Below, piece after piece: positions 1 to 8,339 of a DNA stretch of 64,000 bases. Made by a program: the position numbers and the translations under genes. The stretch lies in contig JAUIIX010000005.1 in assembly GCA_030431515.1 (NCBI GenBank), positions 40,551-104,550 of the forward strand, given 5' to 3'. Below the pieces are notes generated by a model. It was not told where the DNA came from, made no database searches, and saw only the letters and a list, made by a program, of their open reading frames with translations. This stretch comes from a bacterium (GTDB taxonomy: Bacteria > Bacteroidota > Ignavibacteria > Kapaibacteriales > UBA2268). How positions within the stretch are numbered: the first letter of the stretch is position 1; every line of letters starts with the position of its first letter.

Positions 1-2631
1 TTTTTTGAGTTCGTTCAGTTGGTCTTCTGTATATCCTTTTTCTTCTAATCTATTTAATAATTCTCGTCTGGTGTCTGGTTTACTCCATATTTCTCTTAGT
101 TCGTTTTCGTCTTTGAATAATGATGGAATATCCCCAAATAATTTTTTCATAAATTCTTCTGCACTAATTGGCTTTCCGTCTGGATCCCAAAATGATGTTC
201 CCATTACGGGTTTTATATCTCTTATTGTATTATCACTCAATTTTATTCTTACTATGTTTCGTGGTTTTTCACAGATACAAGGATATGTTCCACAAAGTTC
301 GCAAATTTGTGGATTAATTGTATTACATTCACAAGGTTTTTTACCACAATCTATACATAGTTCTTTACCTCTGCCTGAGCTGATTTTTTCGATTGGTTCA
401 CCGTCCCATTCTGGGTCTTCAAATCTTTCTCGTGCTTTTACAAAATCGTATATTGTGAAGTAATCTTTTGAATCAAATAATCTTGTTCCTCTTCCTACTA
501 TTTGCTTAAATTCTATAATTGACTTGACTGGTCTTAATAAAATTATATTTTTTACCTCTGGTGCATCTACTCCAGTTGATAATTTGAATGATGTTGTTAA
601 TATTGTAGGTATTGTTAGTTCATTATTTTGAAATTGTTTTAAATATTCTTCTCCTAATGCTCCATCATTGGCTGTAACTCTATGGCAATAATTAGGATTA
701 GTACTATCTGCATTTTGATTAATTAAATCACGGATTAATGCTGCATGCACTTGAGTTGAACAAAATACAAGCGTTTTGTGATTTTGATTTATCATTTTCA
801 GAAATGTTTTTACTCTTAATAATTCTCTTTCTTCACTTATGATATTTCTATTAAAATCACCTTCTTTATAAATTTTGTCTGGGTCTATTTCACCATCAAT
901 AATTTCATCATTATCATTATATTCATATTCACTTAGTAAATTATCAATTTCGACAACACGGAATGGAGTTAAGAAACCATCATTTATTCCTTGTTTTAAT
1001 GAATATGTATAAACTGGTTCGCCAAAATATTTATATGTATCTGCATTATCTTTTCTTTTTGGAGTGGCAGTAAGACCAAGTTGAACTGCTGGCTTGAAAT
1101 AATCCATAATATCACGCCAAGAACTTTCATCGTTTGCACCACCTCTATGACACTCGTCTATTACTATCATATCAAAAAAGTCTGGTGGGTATTCTCCAAA
1201 ATATGGGGACTTGCCTTCGACAAGCTCAGGCACCGAATCGACAAGCTCAGGCACCGAATCGACAAGCTCAGGCACCGAATCGACAAGCTCAGGCACCGAA
1301 TCGACAAGCTCAGGCACCGAATCGACAAGCTCAGGCATCGTTTTACTTTTGGAAAGCTCTTTTAGTTTTACGATATCACCTTGTATTAATGCAATCTTCT
1401 TTGCTCTTCTCCATTTTTGAATTTGTTTTTCTCTTGCAAATGCTTCGTCAATTCTGTCGAACGTTTCATAATAGACTAACTTAACAGGTAAATGTTTATA
1501 TGTGAAATTTGCTCCTTCACCATTTTTATGTTGTTGAATTCTCAAAGTTAATTCTGTTGTACTTCCTATATAAAAACTACCATCAGCACATTGCAGAATA
1601 TACATATAGCCATAGCCATTTTCTTTTATTTCAATTTCATCAAATATAATTTCTTGATATTGAGTTTCATAGCCATGAAGGGTGGGTGAGCTTGTCGAAT
1701 AGCTATTTTCTTCTATATCTTCAGCGGTGGGTGAGCTTGTCGAATAGCTATTTTCTTCTATATCTTCAGCGGTGGGTGAGCTTGTCGAACCCCCGCTCAT
1801 AAAGGTCTGAAAGATTGTAAAGAATAAACTTCCATTTGTTGGAACTTTTTTGTTTTTTCTGATTTCTGAGGGTTTTATTCTAACTAAGGCATCTTCTGGG
1901 AATGCAGAAAAAGAGTTAAATGCTTGATTAGCAAGTATATTTCTATCTGCAAGAAATAATATTCTGGGTTGTCTTTTTCCATCTCGGTTTAGATTCCAGC
2001 GAGAGTGAAATAATTTCCATGCAATTTGAAATGCAATTGCTGTTTTTCCTGTTCCTGTTGCAAGGGTTAATAATATTCTATCTTTTTTATCTGCAATTGC
2101 TTCGGCTACTTTTGTGATTGCTATTTCTTGGTAGTATCGCAGTTTCCAAGTTCCGCCTCTATCTTCAAAAGGAACTGAAAGAATTTTGTCTTTCCAATTT
2201 GATATTTCAAGTTTTGATATTTCAGTTGATGTGGGGTAAGTCATTTCCCAAAGTTGCTCTGGAGTAGGAAATTCTGAAATTTCTCTTTCAACTCCAAGGT
2301 GCATATCAATTTCGTAAATTCCTACGCCATTGGTAGAATAAGCAAAACGAACTTGAAGCATATCGGCGTAATTTTTTGCTTGACCAACACCATCACGAAA
2401 TGATAATTCTTTTCTTTTTGCTTCGATAACTGCAAGTATTCTATTTTTGTAACGAAGAACATAATCGGCTTTTAAGGGTTTTTCTCTTCGAGCATTTCCT
2501 ATCAATCGACCAATAGTTATTGCATATTGTTTGTGGACATAAGAATCCTCAATTCTATTCCAACCAACTTTATTTAGATTGGGGTCTATTAATTGATATT
2601 CTGTTTCTGCTTCATTAAGTTTAAACTTCAT
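1..2631 (-). CDS. hsdR: Type I restriction enzyme R subunit (partial, C-terminus off the window) with an inserted GIY-YIG domain
   Basis: The frame is open from ATG at 2631 to base 1 with no stop, at least 877 codons; I checked every codon. The N-terminus holds a PD-(D/E)XK-like nuclease region (ADYVLRYKN..AVIEAKR). Walker A ATGTGKT lies at residues 191-197, the DECH box at 492-495, then LGLTATPKR and QIVGRGTRLF, and a Cys-rich stretch (CIDCGKKPCEC) near residue 760. This is the ATP-driven translocase and nuclease of a type I system. Between motif I and DECH about 195 extra residues occur: two copies of a STSSPTAEDIEEN repeat, a GIY-YIG nuclease domain (about residues 338-415) and six copies of a PELV(D/E) heptad repeat. 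Family members normally have about 100-110 residues between these motifs. The ribosome binding site is the GGGAGA of the duplicated hsdS end just upstream. Whether it still cuts DNA cannot be told. Confidence 0.92.
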   Translation of the reverse strand, partial: MKFKLNEAETEYQLIDPNLNKVGWNRIEDSYVHKQYAITIGRLIGNARREKPLKADYVLRYKNRILAVIEAKRKELSFRDGVGQAKNYADMLQVRFAYSTNGVGIYEIDMHLGVEREISEFPTPEQLWEMTYPTSTEISKLEISNWKDKILSVPFEDRGGTWKLRYYQEIAITKVAEAIADKKDRILLTLATGTGKTAIAFQIAWKLFHSRWNLNRDGKRQPRILFLADRNILANQAFNSFSAFPEDALVRIKPSEIRKNKKVPTNGSLFFTIFQTFMSGGSTSSPTAEDIEENSYSTSSPTAEDIEENSYSTSSPTLHGYETQYQEIIFDEIEIKENGYGYMYILQCADGSFYIGSTTELTLRIQQHKNGEGANFTYKHLPVKLVYYETFDRIDEAFAREKQIQKWRRAKKIALIQGDIVKLKELSKSKTMPELVDSVPELVDSVPELVDSVPELVDSVPELVDSVPELVEGKSPYFGEYPPDFFDMIVIDECHRGGANDESSWRDIMDYFKPAVQLGLTATPKRKDNADTYKYFGEPVYTYSLKQGINDGFLTPFRVVEIDNLLSEYEYNDNDEIIDGEIDPDKIYKEGDFNRNIISEERELLRVKTFLKMINQNHKTLVFCSTQVHAALIRDLINQNADSTNPNYCHRVTANDGALGEEYLKQFQNNELTIPTILTTSFKLSTGVDAPEVKNIILLRPVKSIIEFKQIVGRGTRLFDSKDYFTIYDFVKARERFEDPEWDGEPIEKISSGRGKELCIDCGKKPCECNTINPQICELCGTYPCICEKPRNIVRIKLSDNTIRDIKPVMGTSFWDPDGKPISAEEFMKKLFGDIPSLFKDENELREIWSKPDTRRELLNRLEEKGYTEDQLNELKK
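1216..1341. repeat. Six tandem 21-bp repeats within hsdR
   Basis: Units begin at 1216, 1237, 1258, 1279, 1300 and 1321 with core CGACAAGCTCAGGCACCGA; the last unit is diverged. On the minus strand they encode a repeated heptad of the form D-S-V-P-E-L-V. The array is the inner-left arm of the GIY-YIG insertion. Confidence 0.95.
1681..1789. repeat. Tandem 45-bp repeats (2.4 copies) within hsdR
   Basis: GGTGGGTGAGCTTGTCGAA occurs at 1681, 1726 and 1771, separated by an identical 26-bp spacer. It encodes the repeated S-Y-S-T-S-S-P-T-A-E-D-I-E-E-N motif. It is the inverted counterpart of the array at 1216-1341. Confidence 0.93.
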
Positions 2632-2941
2632 CTTTTTACAATTCTCCCTTAAATGCCTTTTCTTGTTAATTTTTTTATTTTTTAATTAAATTTATAAAGC
2701 AAATATAAAGCATCTATAAAGCAATTTCTATTTTTCTTGCATACTTTGCTTTAAATGACATTGAATCAATTTTGAAGAATTTAGAATCTTTATTTCAAAA
2801 ATGTTTCAATTAATAATAACATAAGTGTAAATATTATTAAGTACTTATTAAACTATTAAATATAAAAATAATTTTCATTAATTAATAAAGATTATTATTT
2901 ATTATTATTTAAAGCAAAAATAAAGCATATTTAAAGCAATT
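2632..2941 (-). promoter_or_regulatory. Intergenic region upstream of hsdR with two sets of 11-bp phased AAAGCA sites
   Basis: AAAGCA occurs at 2696, 2707 and 2718, exactly 11 bp apart, and again at 2911, 2922 and 2933 with the same spacing. Each triplet is followed by the inverse TGCTTT (2747-2752 and 2955-2960). One-helical-turn spacing puts the sites on one DNA face, as expected for cooperative protein binding. The rest is poly-A/T rich with no gene. I infer an operator for hsdR; the binding protein is unknown. Confidence 0.5.
2633..2656. repeat. 24-bp direct repeat, copy 1 (duplicated hsdS 3' end)
   Basis: It is identical over 24 bp to 4611-4634. On the minus strand it spells the last codons of hsdS (A-F-K-G-E-L-stop) although no hsdS body precedes it here. 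It ends two bases before the hsdR start codon and supplies the purine-rich GGGAGA that probably acts as its ribosome binding site. Confidence 0.93.
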
Positions 2942-4591
2942 TTAAGGAGTATCTTGCTTTAAAAAATATTTCATACCTCTTCTATTACCTTTAGAAACTA
3001 AAATGCCTTTTTCAACCATACTTTTTAACATTCTTTTTACTTTATATTGATTTATTTCTAAGCCAATCCTATTATGAATTTCACTAAACCCACTTTCAGG
3101 ATAAGCGCTTAAATCTTTTGATATTAATTCTTCTAAACGATAATCTTCAATATTTTTTAAATTAGTTTTACCTTTTAAATTAATTTTTCTAAAAAGTTCT
3201 GGATTTAAAGAGTATTGCATGCCTTTACCCTTTCCAGATTTAATGATTAGTTCATAATGAATTAACCGACCTAACCAATTCCTTAAACCATCATTTTCAT
3301 CCTGATTTAAAATTGAAGAAATTTCAACAGCTGATAAAGATTGATGTTGAGCTAATAATCCAAGTGAAATTATTTCTTTTTGTTTTAAATTGAACTCATT
3401 ACTAACTTTATCCATCAATTTTACTATTTCTTTACTTACAAATTGCTTCTTGATTGATACAATTACTCTATCATCAGTTTCCTTCACAATAGGAATAGGT
3501 TTTCCAATTCCTAATAACTTTGCATAAATAAGGTCATAACCACTTCCTTCTTTTTCCATTAGACCTAAATCATAAAATACTTTTGATAAATGCTCATTTC
3601 TACGTATTGTCTTGCTTAAAATATTTTGTGGTGTAACACCGTAAGGAAGAATTCCTGGGCTATGAATTTCTGTTCTATTAGGATAAATGTTAATAAAAAT
3701 ATCACCTCTTGTAGGATATGTTCTATGAACTAATGCGTTAACAACAAGTTCTCTTATTACTTCAATTGGAAAGAAAGGAATATTTTTTCGAAAAATACCT
3801 TCAGAAACTTCTACACTTTCTTGCCATTCTGGAACTTCGTTTAATATCTTTTCTAGAATTTCTTTTGGATTAGAGTAGTTATCATCAATCAACATTTTCC
3901 AAACTTTCTCCTCATCTTCATCATATCTGATTATTTGAACAGAAGGAGGGTATAAAAGAGATGCTCTATCATTTCGGTTTCCAATCCATAATATTCCAAG
4001 ATTAGTTAAATATCCATTATCTTGGAAAAAATAATGTTCGAGTATCTCATTATCGTTCATTTCTTTAACAAACCTGCTCACTCTTTGTGACTTTTTTATT
4101 TCAGAAATAAAAGTATTTTTCTTAATAAAATCATAATTAGTTGAAGGAATTTTTTTTGTTGTTTGAAGTTCCCATATATATGAATTCCTTTCAGAAGCTA
4201 ATCTTGCCATTTCATCAGGTGGAATAGGCTTACATACATCATAATCTCTAATATAATATCTACCATCTGTTGTAGATGCAATTGTTTGTATATTTCTTAT
4301 AACTTGAATTTTAATATATTCAGAATTATTAGATGATTTTTCAATATTTACTAAAATACTTACATTTATTGTTCTATTATTGATATTTTGTTGAATTTTA
4401 TCAGGTAAATCTTTATCTATTATCTTTTGATTTTCTGGAGGTTTATTTTCACCATCTTCGATACCAATATAAATATACCCACCATGTGAGTTAGCAAAAC
4501 AAACGCAATCTTTAGCTAATTCTGCCCACTCAGTATTTTTTTCTTTGATGAATCTGAGAGATTTTTTTTCAATATTTTTGTTTTCAATCAT
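2942..4591 (-). CDS. AlbA_2/Schlafen-type ATP-binding protein, RecG-C-like
   Basis: A 549-residue protein. The N-terminus has the AlbA_2 signature (CVCFANSHGGYIYIGIEDG). The middle carries the HATPase_c_4 pattern of the RecG-related family (ELVVNALVHRTY..GDIFINIYPNRTEIHSPG..RRNEHLSKVFYDLGLMEKEGSGYD), followed by winged-helix-like segments. Such proteins are frequent passengers in type I restriction loci and are thought to be DNA-linked regulators or defence accessories; a precise role is not established. It lies between hsdS and hsdR and is bracketed by a 24-bp direct repeat of the hsdS end, so it looks like a later insertion. Confidence 0.85.
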   Translation of the reverse strand: MIENKNIEKKSLRFIKEKNTEWAELAKDCVCFANSHGGYIYIGIEDGENKPPENQKIIDKDLPDKIQQNINNRTINVSILVNIEKSSNNSEYIKIQVIRNIQTIASTTDGRYYIRDYDVCKPIPPDEMARLASERNSYIWELQTTKKIPSTNYDFIKKNTFISEIKKSQRVSRFVKEMNDNEILEHYFFQDNGYLTNLGILWIGNRNDRASLLYPPSVQIIRYDEDEEKVWKMLIDDNYSNPKEILEKILNEVPEWQESVEVSEGIFRKNIPFFPIEVIRELVVNALVHRTYPTRGDIFINIYPNRTEIHSPGILPYGVTPQNILSKTIRRNEHLSKVFYDLGLMEKEGSGYDLIYAKLLGIGKPIPIVKETDDRVIVSIKKQFVSKEIVKLMDKVSNEFNLKQKEIISLGLLAQHQSLSAVEISSILNQDENDGLRNWLGRLIHYELIIKSGKGKGMQYSLNPELFRKINLKGKTNLKNIEDYRLEELISKDLSAYPESGFSEIHNRIGLEINQYKVKRMLKSMVEKGILVSKGNRRGMKYFLKQDTP

Positions 4592-4610
4592 AAATATCTA
4601 TATATTTCCA

Positions 4611-4634
4611 TTTTTACAATTCTCCCTTAAATGC
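4611..4634. repeat. 24-bp direct repeat, copy 2 (native hsdS 3' end)
   Basis: It contains the final codons and stop of hsdS and is identical to 2633-2656. Together the copies bracket the AlbA_2 gene. Confidence 0.93.
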
Positions 4635-5747
4635 TTTGTCTAATAAGGATTTTTTGAGTTCTTCTAAGTTCTCTAATTGCTTTATATACGTTGTTTCAAG
4701 TTTTTGGGTTTCGGTTAATAATTCTTCTAAAATTTTTACAATATTAGATTGTTCTTTTATTGGTGGTAATTTAATATTAATTGGCTTTACCATTGGAACA
4801 GTCAATTGTGGAATTGATGTACCACTTTGAATAAAATCATATTTAAATAGATAAAAATATAAATAATCAATATTGATTATGGTTACATTTGGAATTACAA
4901 CAATTAATCTAATTACAGGATAAAAAGTGTCTAACCTTTTTATAGGAAATCCAATTGTACCTCTTGCAGAAATTGTAATTGATGGTTGATCTACTTTTTT
5001 AATATTCGTATAACCGTATAATCCATTATCTTTAACACCATTTGAATAAATCGGAATAGTATAATTTTTCGTTTTAAATTTAGAAAAATCAGATTTAGGA
5101 ACATCACCACCTGCAAAAATCTTTTCACATACATCTTCCAACTTCTTCTCTTCCCAACCTTTACCTTTAGTAGAAAAAATTTCATCAAGTTTTGATTGAA
5201 ATAGCTCTTTAGAATTTATAAGATTTTGTTCTATATTCTTTTTAGCTTTTTCAATATTATCAAAAGCTTTATCTAATATAGATACAATTCTTTTTTGTTC
5301 TGGGAGAGGTGGGTATGTAATTTTAACTTTTTTTAATTGACCAAAATTTAAAGCAGGCATTGTTGACGAGCCTTGTGAACTTAAGTATGACTTGATTTTT
5401 TCTTGTGACAAGAATAAACTCAAATAATCATTTGTTAATTCAGTAATTCCAATTTGTATTCTAAATAAATTATTAGCAATTACACCAGATTTACCTCGAC
5501 CGATTAAACCTGGTGTACCATATCTTACCATAATTATATCATTCTCATTTACATAATATTTATCACCTGGATTAGGTATATATCTTATATCATCAGTATT
5601 TTGAGTATAATCAACAATTCTTAAAAACCTAACATAATCCTCTTTGGGTTCATATATATGATGTTCTAATCCAACTTGGATCCCTTGTCTAAATGTTGCT
5701 ATCTCCCCTAAATTTTCTTCTTTCCACCCCTTCGGCAATTTAGTCAT
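4614..5747 (-). CDS. hsdS: Type I restriction-modification specificity subunit
   Basis: This subunit selects the bipartite target of the type I enzyme. Two target-recognition domains are visible, each opening with a K(G)W(K/E)E..L motif (KLPKGWKEENLGEIATFRQG and GKGWEEKKLEDVCEK). Each ends with PPLPEQKRIVSILDKAF or PPIKEQSNIVKILEE and a coiled coil rich in E, K and L. The chosen start (MTKLPKGW) is the usual N-terminus. An upstream in-frame ATG at 5777 would add ten residues encoded partly by a palindromic repeat. The C-terminal codons are duplicated 2 kb away, before hsdR. Confidence 0.92.
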   Translation of the reverse strand: MTKLPKGWKEENLGEIATFRQGIQVGLEHHIYEPKEDYVRFLRIVDYTQNTDDIRYIPNPGDKYYVNENDIIMVRYGTPGLIGRGKSGVIANNLFRIQIGITELTNDYLSLFLSQEKIKSYLSSQGSSTMPALNFGQLKKVKITYPPLPEQKRIVSILDKAFDNIEKAKKNIEQNLINSKELFQSKLDEIFSTKGKGWEEKKLEDVCEKIFAGGDVPKSDFSKFKTKNYTIPIYSNGVKDNGLYGYTNIKKVDQPSITISARGTIGFPIKRLDTFYPVIRLIVVIPNVTIINIDYLYFYLFKYDFIQSGTSIPQLTVPMVKPINIKLPPIKEQSNIVKILEELLTETQKLETTYIKQLENLEELKKSLLDKAFKGEL

Positions 5748-5771
5748 AATAATTGCCCTTATTGTATTTAA

Positions 5772-5797
5772 GTTCACTTCGACTTCGCTCAGTGAAC
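5772..5797. repeat. Palindromic repeat GTTCACT...AGTGAAC
   Basis: A hairpin with 7-bp arms (GTTCACT at 5772, AGTGAAC at 5791) and inner sequence TCGACTTCGCTC sits in the gap between the RhuM-like gene and hsdS. It resembles dispersed Bacteroidota-type intergenic palindromes. Confidence 0.7.
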
Positions 5798-5822
5798 GTT
5801 TTGAATTTGCTCAAAGAACGTT

Positions 5823-6689
5823 TCATAATAATTCCTCAATAGAATTTAAAATATTTATTACCGATGTTGTTTCTAATTTAGAGAAAGCAAACCATTTTTT
5901 ACCTAAATCTTTTAACGAAGCACCTAAGTGATATACTTCATTTCCGTCAATAATTAAAAAGCGGTCGTGGCTTTGGGTGAAAATTGTTGCACTAAACAGC
6001 CCGTATTGTTCGTTGGCTTTTTTAAGGTCTAATTCCAGTTGTTTGCTAATATTTTTTGTGAGTAGATGCACTTTTACTCCTTTCTCTTTTTTTGCCAAAT
6101 GAGTTAAGGTATTTTCATCAATAAAATTATCAATTAAAACGATGCTTTTCTGAGCTTTTCTTATAATTCGTGAAGTTAGTTCATAGGCATCAAATATTTG
6201 CCCATCAAAAAACACCCCTTGGGTAGGAATAAGCTGTGAGTTAATATGCAAGTCTATTTGGTTGACTTTATTAGTTATATTCTCGACAGTGTTTTCAATT
6301 CTATTCATTCGCTGATTGAGTGCATAGCCTTTAAGAAGATAATCTTTTAATCGTTGTGTAGCCCACTGACGAAACTGTGTACCTCGCTTAGAGTTTACTC
6401 GATATCCCACAGATAGTATCGCATCAAGATTATAAAAATTGATGTTTCGTTTAACATTTCTATTTCCTTCTTTTTGAACTACCGAGAAAAGCTCGGTAGT
6501 TGCTTCTTCATCTAATTCTCCATCGCTAAATATGTTTTTTAGGTGCAATCCTATCGTGTCAGTATCTTTTTCAAACAAAAAGCCCATTTGTTTTTGTGTA
6601 AGCCAAATTGTTTCTCTTTCCTCATCTATTCTTACCTCAATATGCTCTGCGAGCTCATTGGATTGATATAAAAGAATTTCATTTTTCAT
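5823..6689 (-). CDS. RhuM-family protein with C-terminal phospholipase-D-like domain
   Basis: A 288-residue protein. The N-terminal half matches the virulence RhuM family (IWLTQKQMGFLFEKDTDTIG.., NFYNLDAILSVGYRVNSKRGTQFRQWA). A coiled linker (residues about 125-145) leads to a PLD-like domain with HDRFLIIDG at residues 241-249 and HLGASLKDLGKKWFAF. This is an HxK-like motif with Arg in place of Lys. The family is common inside type I restriction operons; its role is unproven. It starts 2 bp after hsdM ends, so the two are co-transcribed. Confidence 0.85.
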   Translation of the reverse strand: MKNEILLYQSNELAEHIEVRIDEERETIWLTQKQMGFLFEKDTDTIGLHLKNIFSDGELDEEATTELFSVVQKEGNRNVKRNINFYNLDAILSVGYRVNSKRGTQFRQWATQRLKDYLLKGYALNQRMNRIENTVENITNKVNQIDLHINSQLIPTQGVFFDGQIFDAYELTSRIIRKAQKSIVLIDNFIDENTLTHLAKKEKGVKVHLLTKNISKQLELDLKKANEQYGLFSATIFTQSHDRFLIIDGNEVYHLGASLKDLGKKWFAFSKLETTSVINILNSIEELL

Positions 6690-6691
6690 AG

Positions 6692-8146
6692 CTAAACCAA
6701 ACTTTTAATTTTATCTAATATCTTAGCACTTTCTTGGTCCAATGCTTCCATTTCTTTTAAAATAACTTCAGGACTTCTAAGAGCTTCTTCTTCTGGCAAA
6801 TTAGGATTTCTAACGCTAAGGTCATAAGTATTATTATCAATATCAGATATTTTAATATTCCAAGATTTTTCAGATTCTGGTTTTGATTTTTGTAATTCAA
6901 CAAATTCTTCGAGGTCATTATCATTTAATGGGTTAGTTTTTCCCATATTACGACCTGGGTCAAGTTGGTAGTACCATATATTTTTAGTTGGCTCGCCTTT
7001 TTTGAAGAATAGAACTACAGTTTTTACACCAGCCCCAAGAAAAGTACCCGCAGGCATATCAAGTATTGTATGCAGATTTGAATTTTCGAGTAATTGTCTT
7101 CTAAGAGCTATAGAGGCATTATCTGTATTACTCAAAAAAGTATTTTTAATAACAATAGCAGCTCTGCCACCAGATTTTAAGAATTTAATAAAATGCTGTA
7201 AAAATAGGAAGGCAGTTTCGCTTGTTTTAATATCAAAATTATCTTGAAGTTCTGGTCTTTCCTTTCCACCAAATGGAGGATTAGCAAGTATTATATTATG
7301 TCTATCTTTTTCTTGTACTGATTTTAAATCAATGCTAAGCGTATTAGTATGAATAAGATTAGGTGCGTCAATACCATGTAGGATCATATTCATAAGACCA
7401 ATTACATAAGCAAGGTTCTTTTTTTCGTAACCAAACAAAGTATCTTCTTGTAATATCTTTAAGTTTTTAGTATTTAAGTCAATTTTATTATAAAGATATT
7501 CGTAAGCTTCGCACAAGAAACCGCAAGAGCCGGCTGCACCATCATAAATAGTTTCCCCAATTTTTGGGTCAGTTACTTTAATCATAGCACGGATTAGAGG
7601 TCTTGGCGTGTAATATTGTCCACCATTTCGACCTGCATTCCCCATATTTTTAATTTTAGTTTCATATAGGTGGCTTAGTTCGTGTTTATCTTTAGTAGTT
7701 CTAAAAGGTAATTCATTTGCATATTCAATAATATCACGCAGAATATATCCACTTTGAATTTTATTTTTTAATTCAGAGAAAATCTCACCAATTTTATATT
7801 CGATAGTTTTATTATTTTGATTAATATTTTTGAATTTCGATAGGTAAGGAAATAATTCATGGTCAACAAAATTTATTAAATCTTCACCAATAATAGCTTT
7901 CTGATGGTCGTATTTACCATTTTTATCAAGTGGATAAGCCCATGCTTCCCATTTGAATTTATTATCTAAAATATAATTATAATCTTCGCCTCTAAGTTCT
8001 GCTTCATCAGCTCTTTCTTTTTCTAAGTCATCAAGATATTTAAGAAACATAATCCAAGAAGTTTGCCCAATGTAGTCTAATTCGCTATCAGCCCCAGCAT
8101 CTTTATAAAGTAAATCATCAATATTTTTGAAAGTTTGTTCGAACAT
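6692..8146 (-). CDS. hsdM: Type I DNA adenine N6-methyltransferase
   Basis: A 484-residue modification subunit. An N-terminal helical HsdM_N region (FKNIDDLLYK..SWIMFLKYLDDL) is followed by GQYYTPRPLIRAM, the SAM-binding motif DGAAGSCGFLCEAY and the catalytic NPPFGG. It forms the methylase with HsdS and protects host DNA. It is the first gene of the minus-strand operon hsdM-rhuM-hsdS-AlbA_2-hsdR. Confidence 0.95.
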   Translation of the reverse strand: MFEQTFKNIDDLLYKDAGADSELDYIGQTSWIMFLKYLDDLEKERADEAELRGEDYNYILDNKFKWEAWAYPLDKNGKYDHQKAIIGEDLINFVDHELFPYLSKFKNINQNNKTIEYKIGEIFSELKNKIQSGYILRDIIEYANELPFRTTKDKHELSHLYETKIKNMGNAGRNGGQYYTPRPLIRAMIKVTDPKIGETIYDGAAGSCGFLCEAYEYLYNKIDLNTKNLKILQEDTLFGYEKKNLAYVIGLMNMILHGIDAPNLIHTNTLSIDLKSVQEKDRHNIILANPPFGGKERPELQDNFDIKTSETAFLFLQHFIKFLKSGGRAAIVIKNTFLSNTDNASIALRRQLLENSNLHTILDMPAGTFLGAGVKTVVLFFKKGEPTKNIWYYQLDPGRNMGKTNPLNDNDLEEFVELQKSKPESEKSWNIKISDIDNNTYDLSVRNPNLPEEEALRSPEVILKEMEALDQESAKILDKIKSLV

Positions 8147-8230
8147 TTTAATAAAATTAGTTTAAATAAATATTCTGCAATTTACGGAAATTATTTAATA
8201 GGTGCAATACGAGAAAGTGTCATTTTTGGA

Positions 8231-8266
8231 ACGTGGCAGTAAAAAGCTGATTTTGTGTGTACGTTA
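8231..8266. repeat. Isolated copy of the ACGT-bounded repeat related to the 41-bp array
   Basis: ACGTGGCA..AAAA..TTTTGTGTGTACGTTA is similar in layout and ends to the degenerate last unit of the array at 12221-12455 (ACGTGGCACAAAAAA..CCACGTT). The two bracket the 8.3-12.1 kb gene block. Confidence 0.45.
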
Positions 8267-8290
8267 CTTTATTTAAATATTTGTTTAAGA

Positions 8291-8321
8291 TTTGTAATTT
8301 CTTAATATTTTTGTAAATTTG
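8291..8321 (+). promoter_or_regulatory. Bacteroidota-type promoter
   Basis: TTTG at 8291-8294, a 19-bp spacer, and TAAATTTG at 8314-8321 match the -33/-7 consensus TTTG-N19-21-TAnnTTTG. Predicted transcription begins about 7 bp downstream, just before the ATG at 8340. Confidence 0.7.
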
Positions 8322-8339
8322 GGTAATAATAATAAAAAA

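Larger units (their letters stand above)
1216..1789 (-). mobile_element. In-frame GIY-YIG endonuclease insertion flanked by inverted-repeat arrays, inside hsdR
   Basis: The insert encodes a UPF0213/YhbQ-like GIY-YIG domain (GYMYILQ, SFYIGS, LTLRIQQHKNGEGANFT, EAFAREKQIQKW). On its left is a 21-bp tandem array built on TTCGACAAGCTCAGGCAC and on its right a 45-bp array built on GGTGGGTGAGCTTGTCGAA. The cores TCGACAAGCTCA and TGAGCTTGTCGA are exact inverted repeats, so the nuclease is bracketed by terminal inverted repeats. All units are multiples of 3 bp and carry no stop on the minus strand, so hsdR stays open. I infer a small mobile or parasitic nuclease element; the borders are approximate. 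Confidence 0.75.

Noticed and set aside
5..463. 152-codon plus-strand frame
   Set aside because: It is antisense to the conserved HsdR C-terminal region and has no family features.
1201..1341. CRISPR array
   Set aside because: The 21-bp units are contiguous tandem repeats without unique spacers, and no cas gene is present.
1081..1484. Three overlapping plus-strand frames with FDKLRHRI, QAQAPNR or STSSGTE repeats
   Set aside because: They are the 21-bp array translated in the wrong strand; hsdR is open through the same bases on the minus strand.
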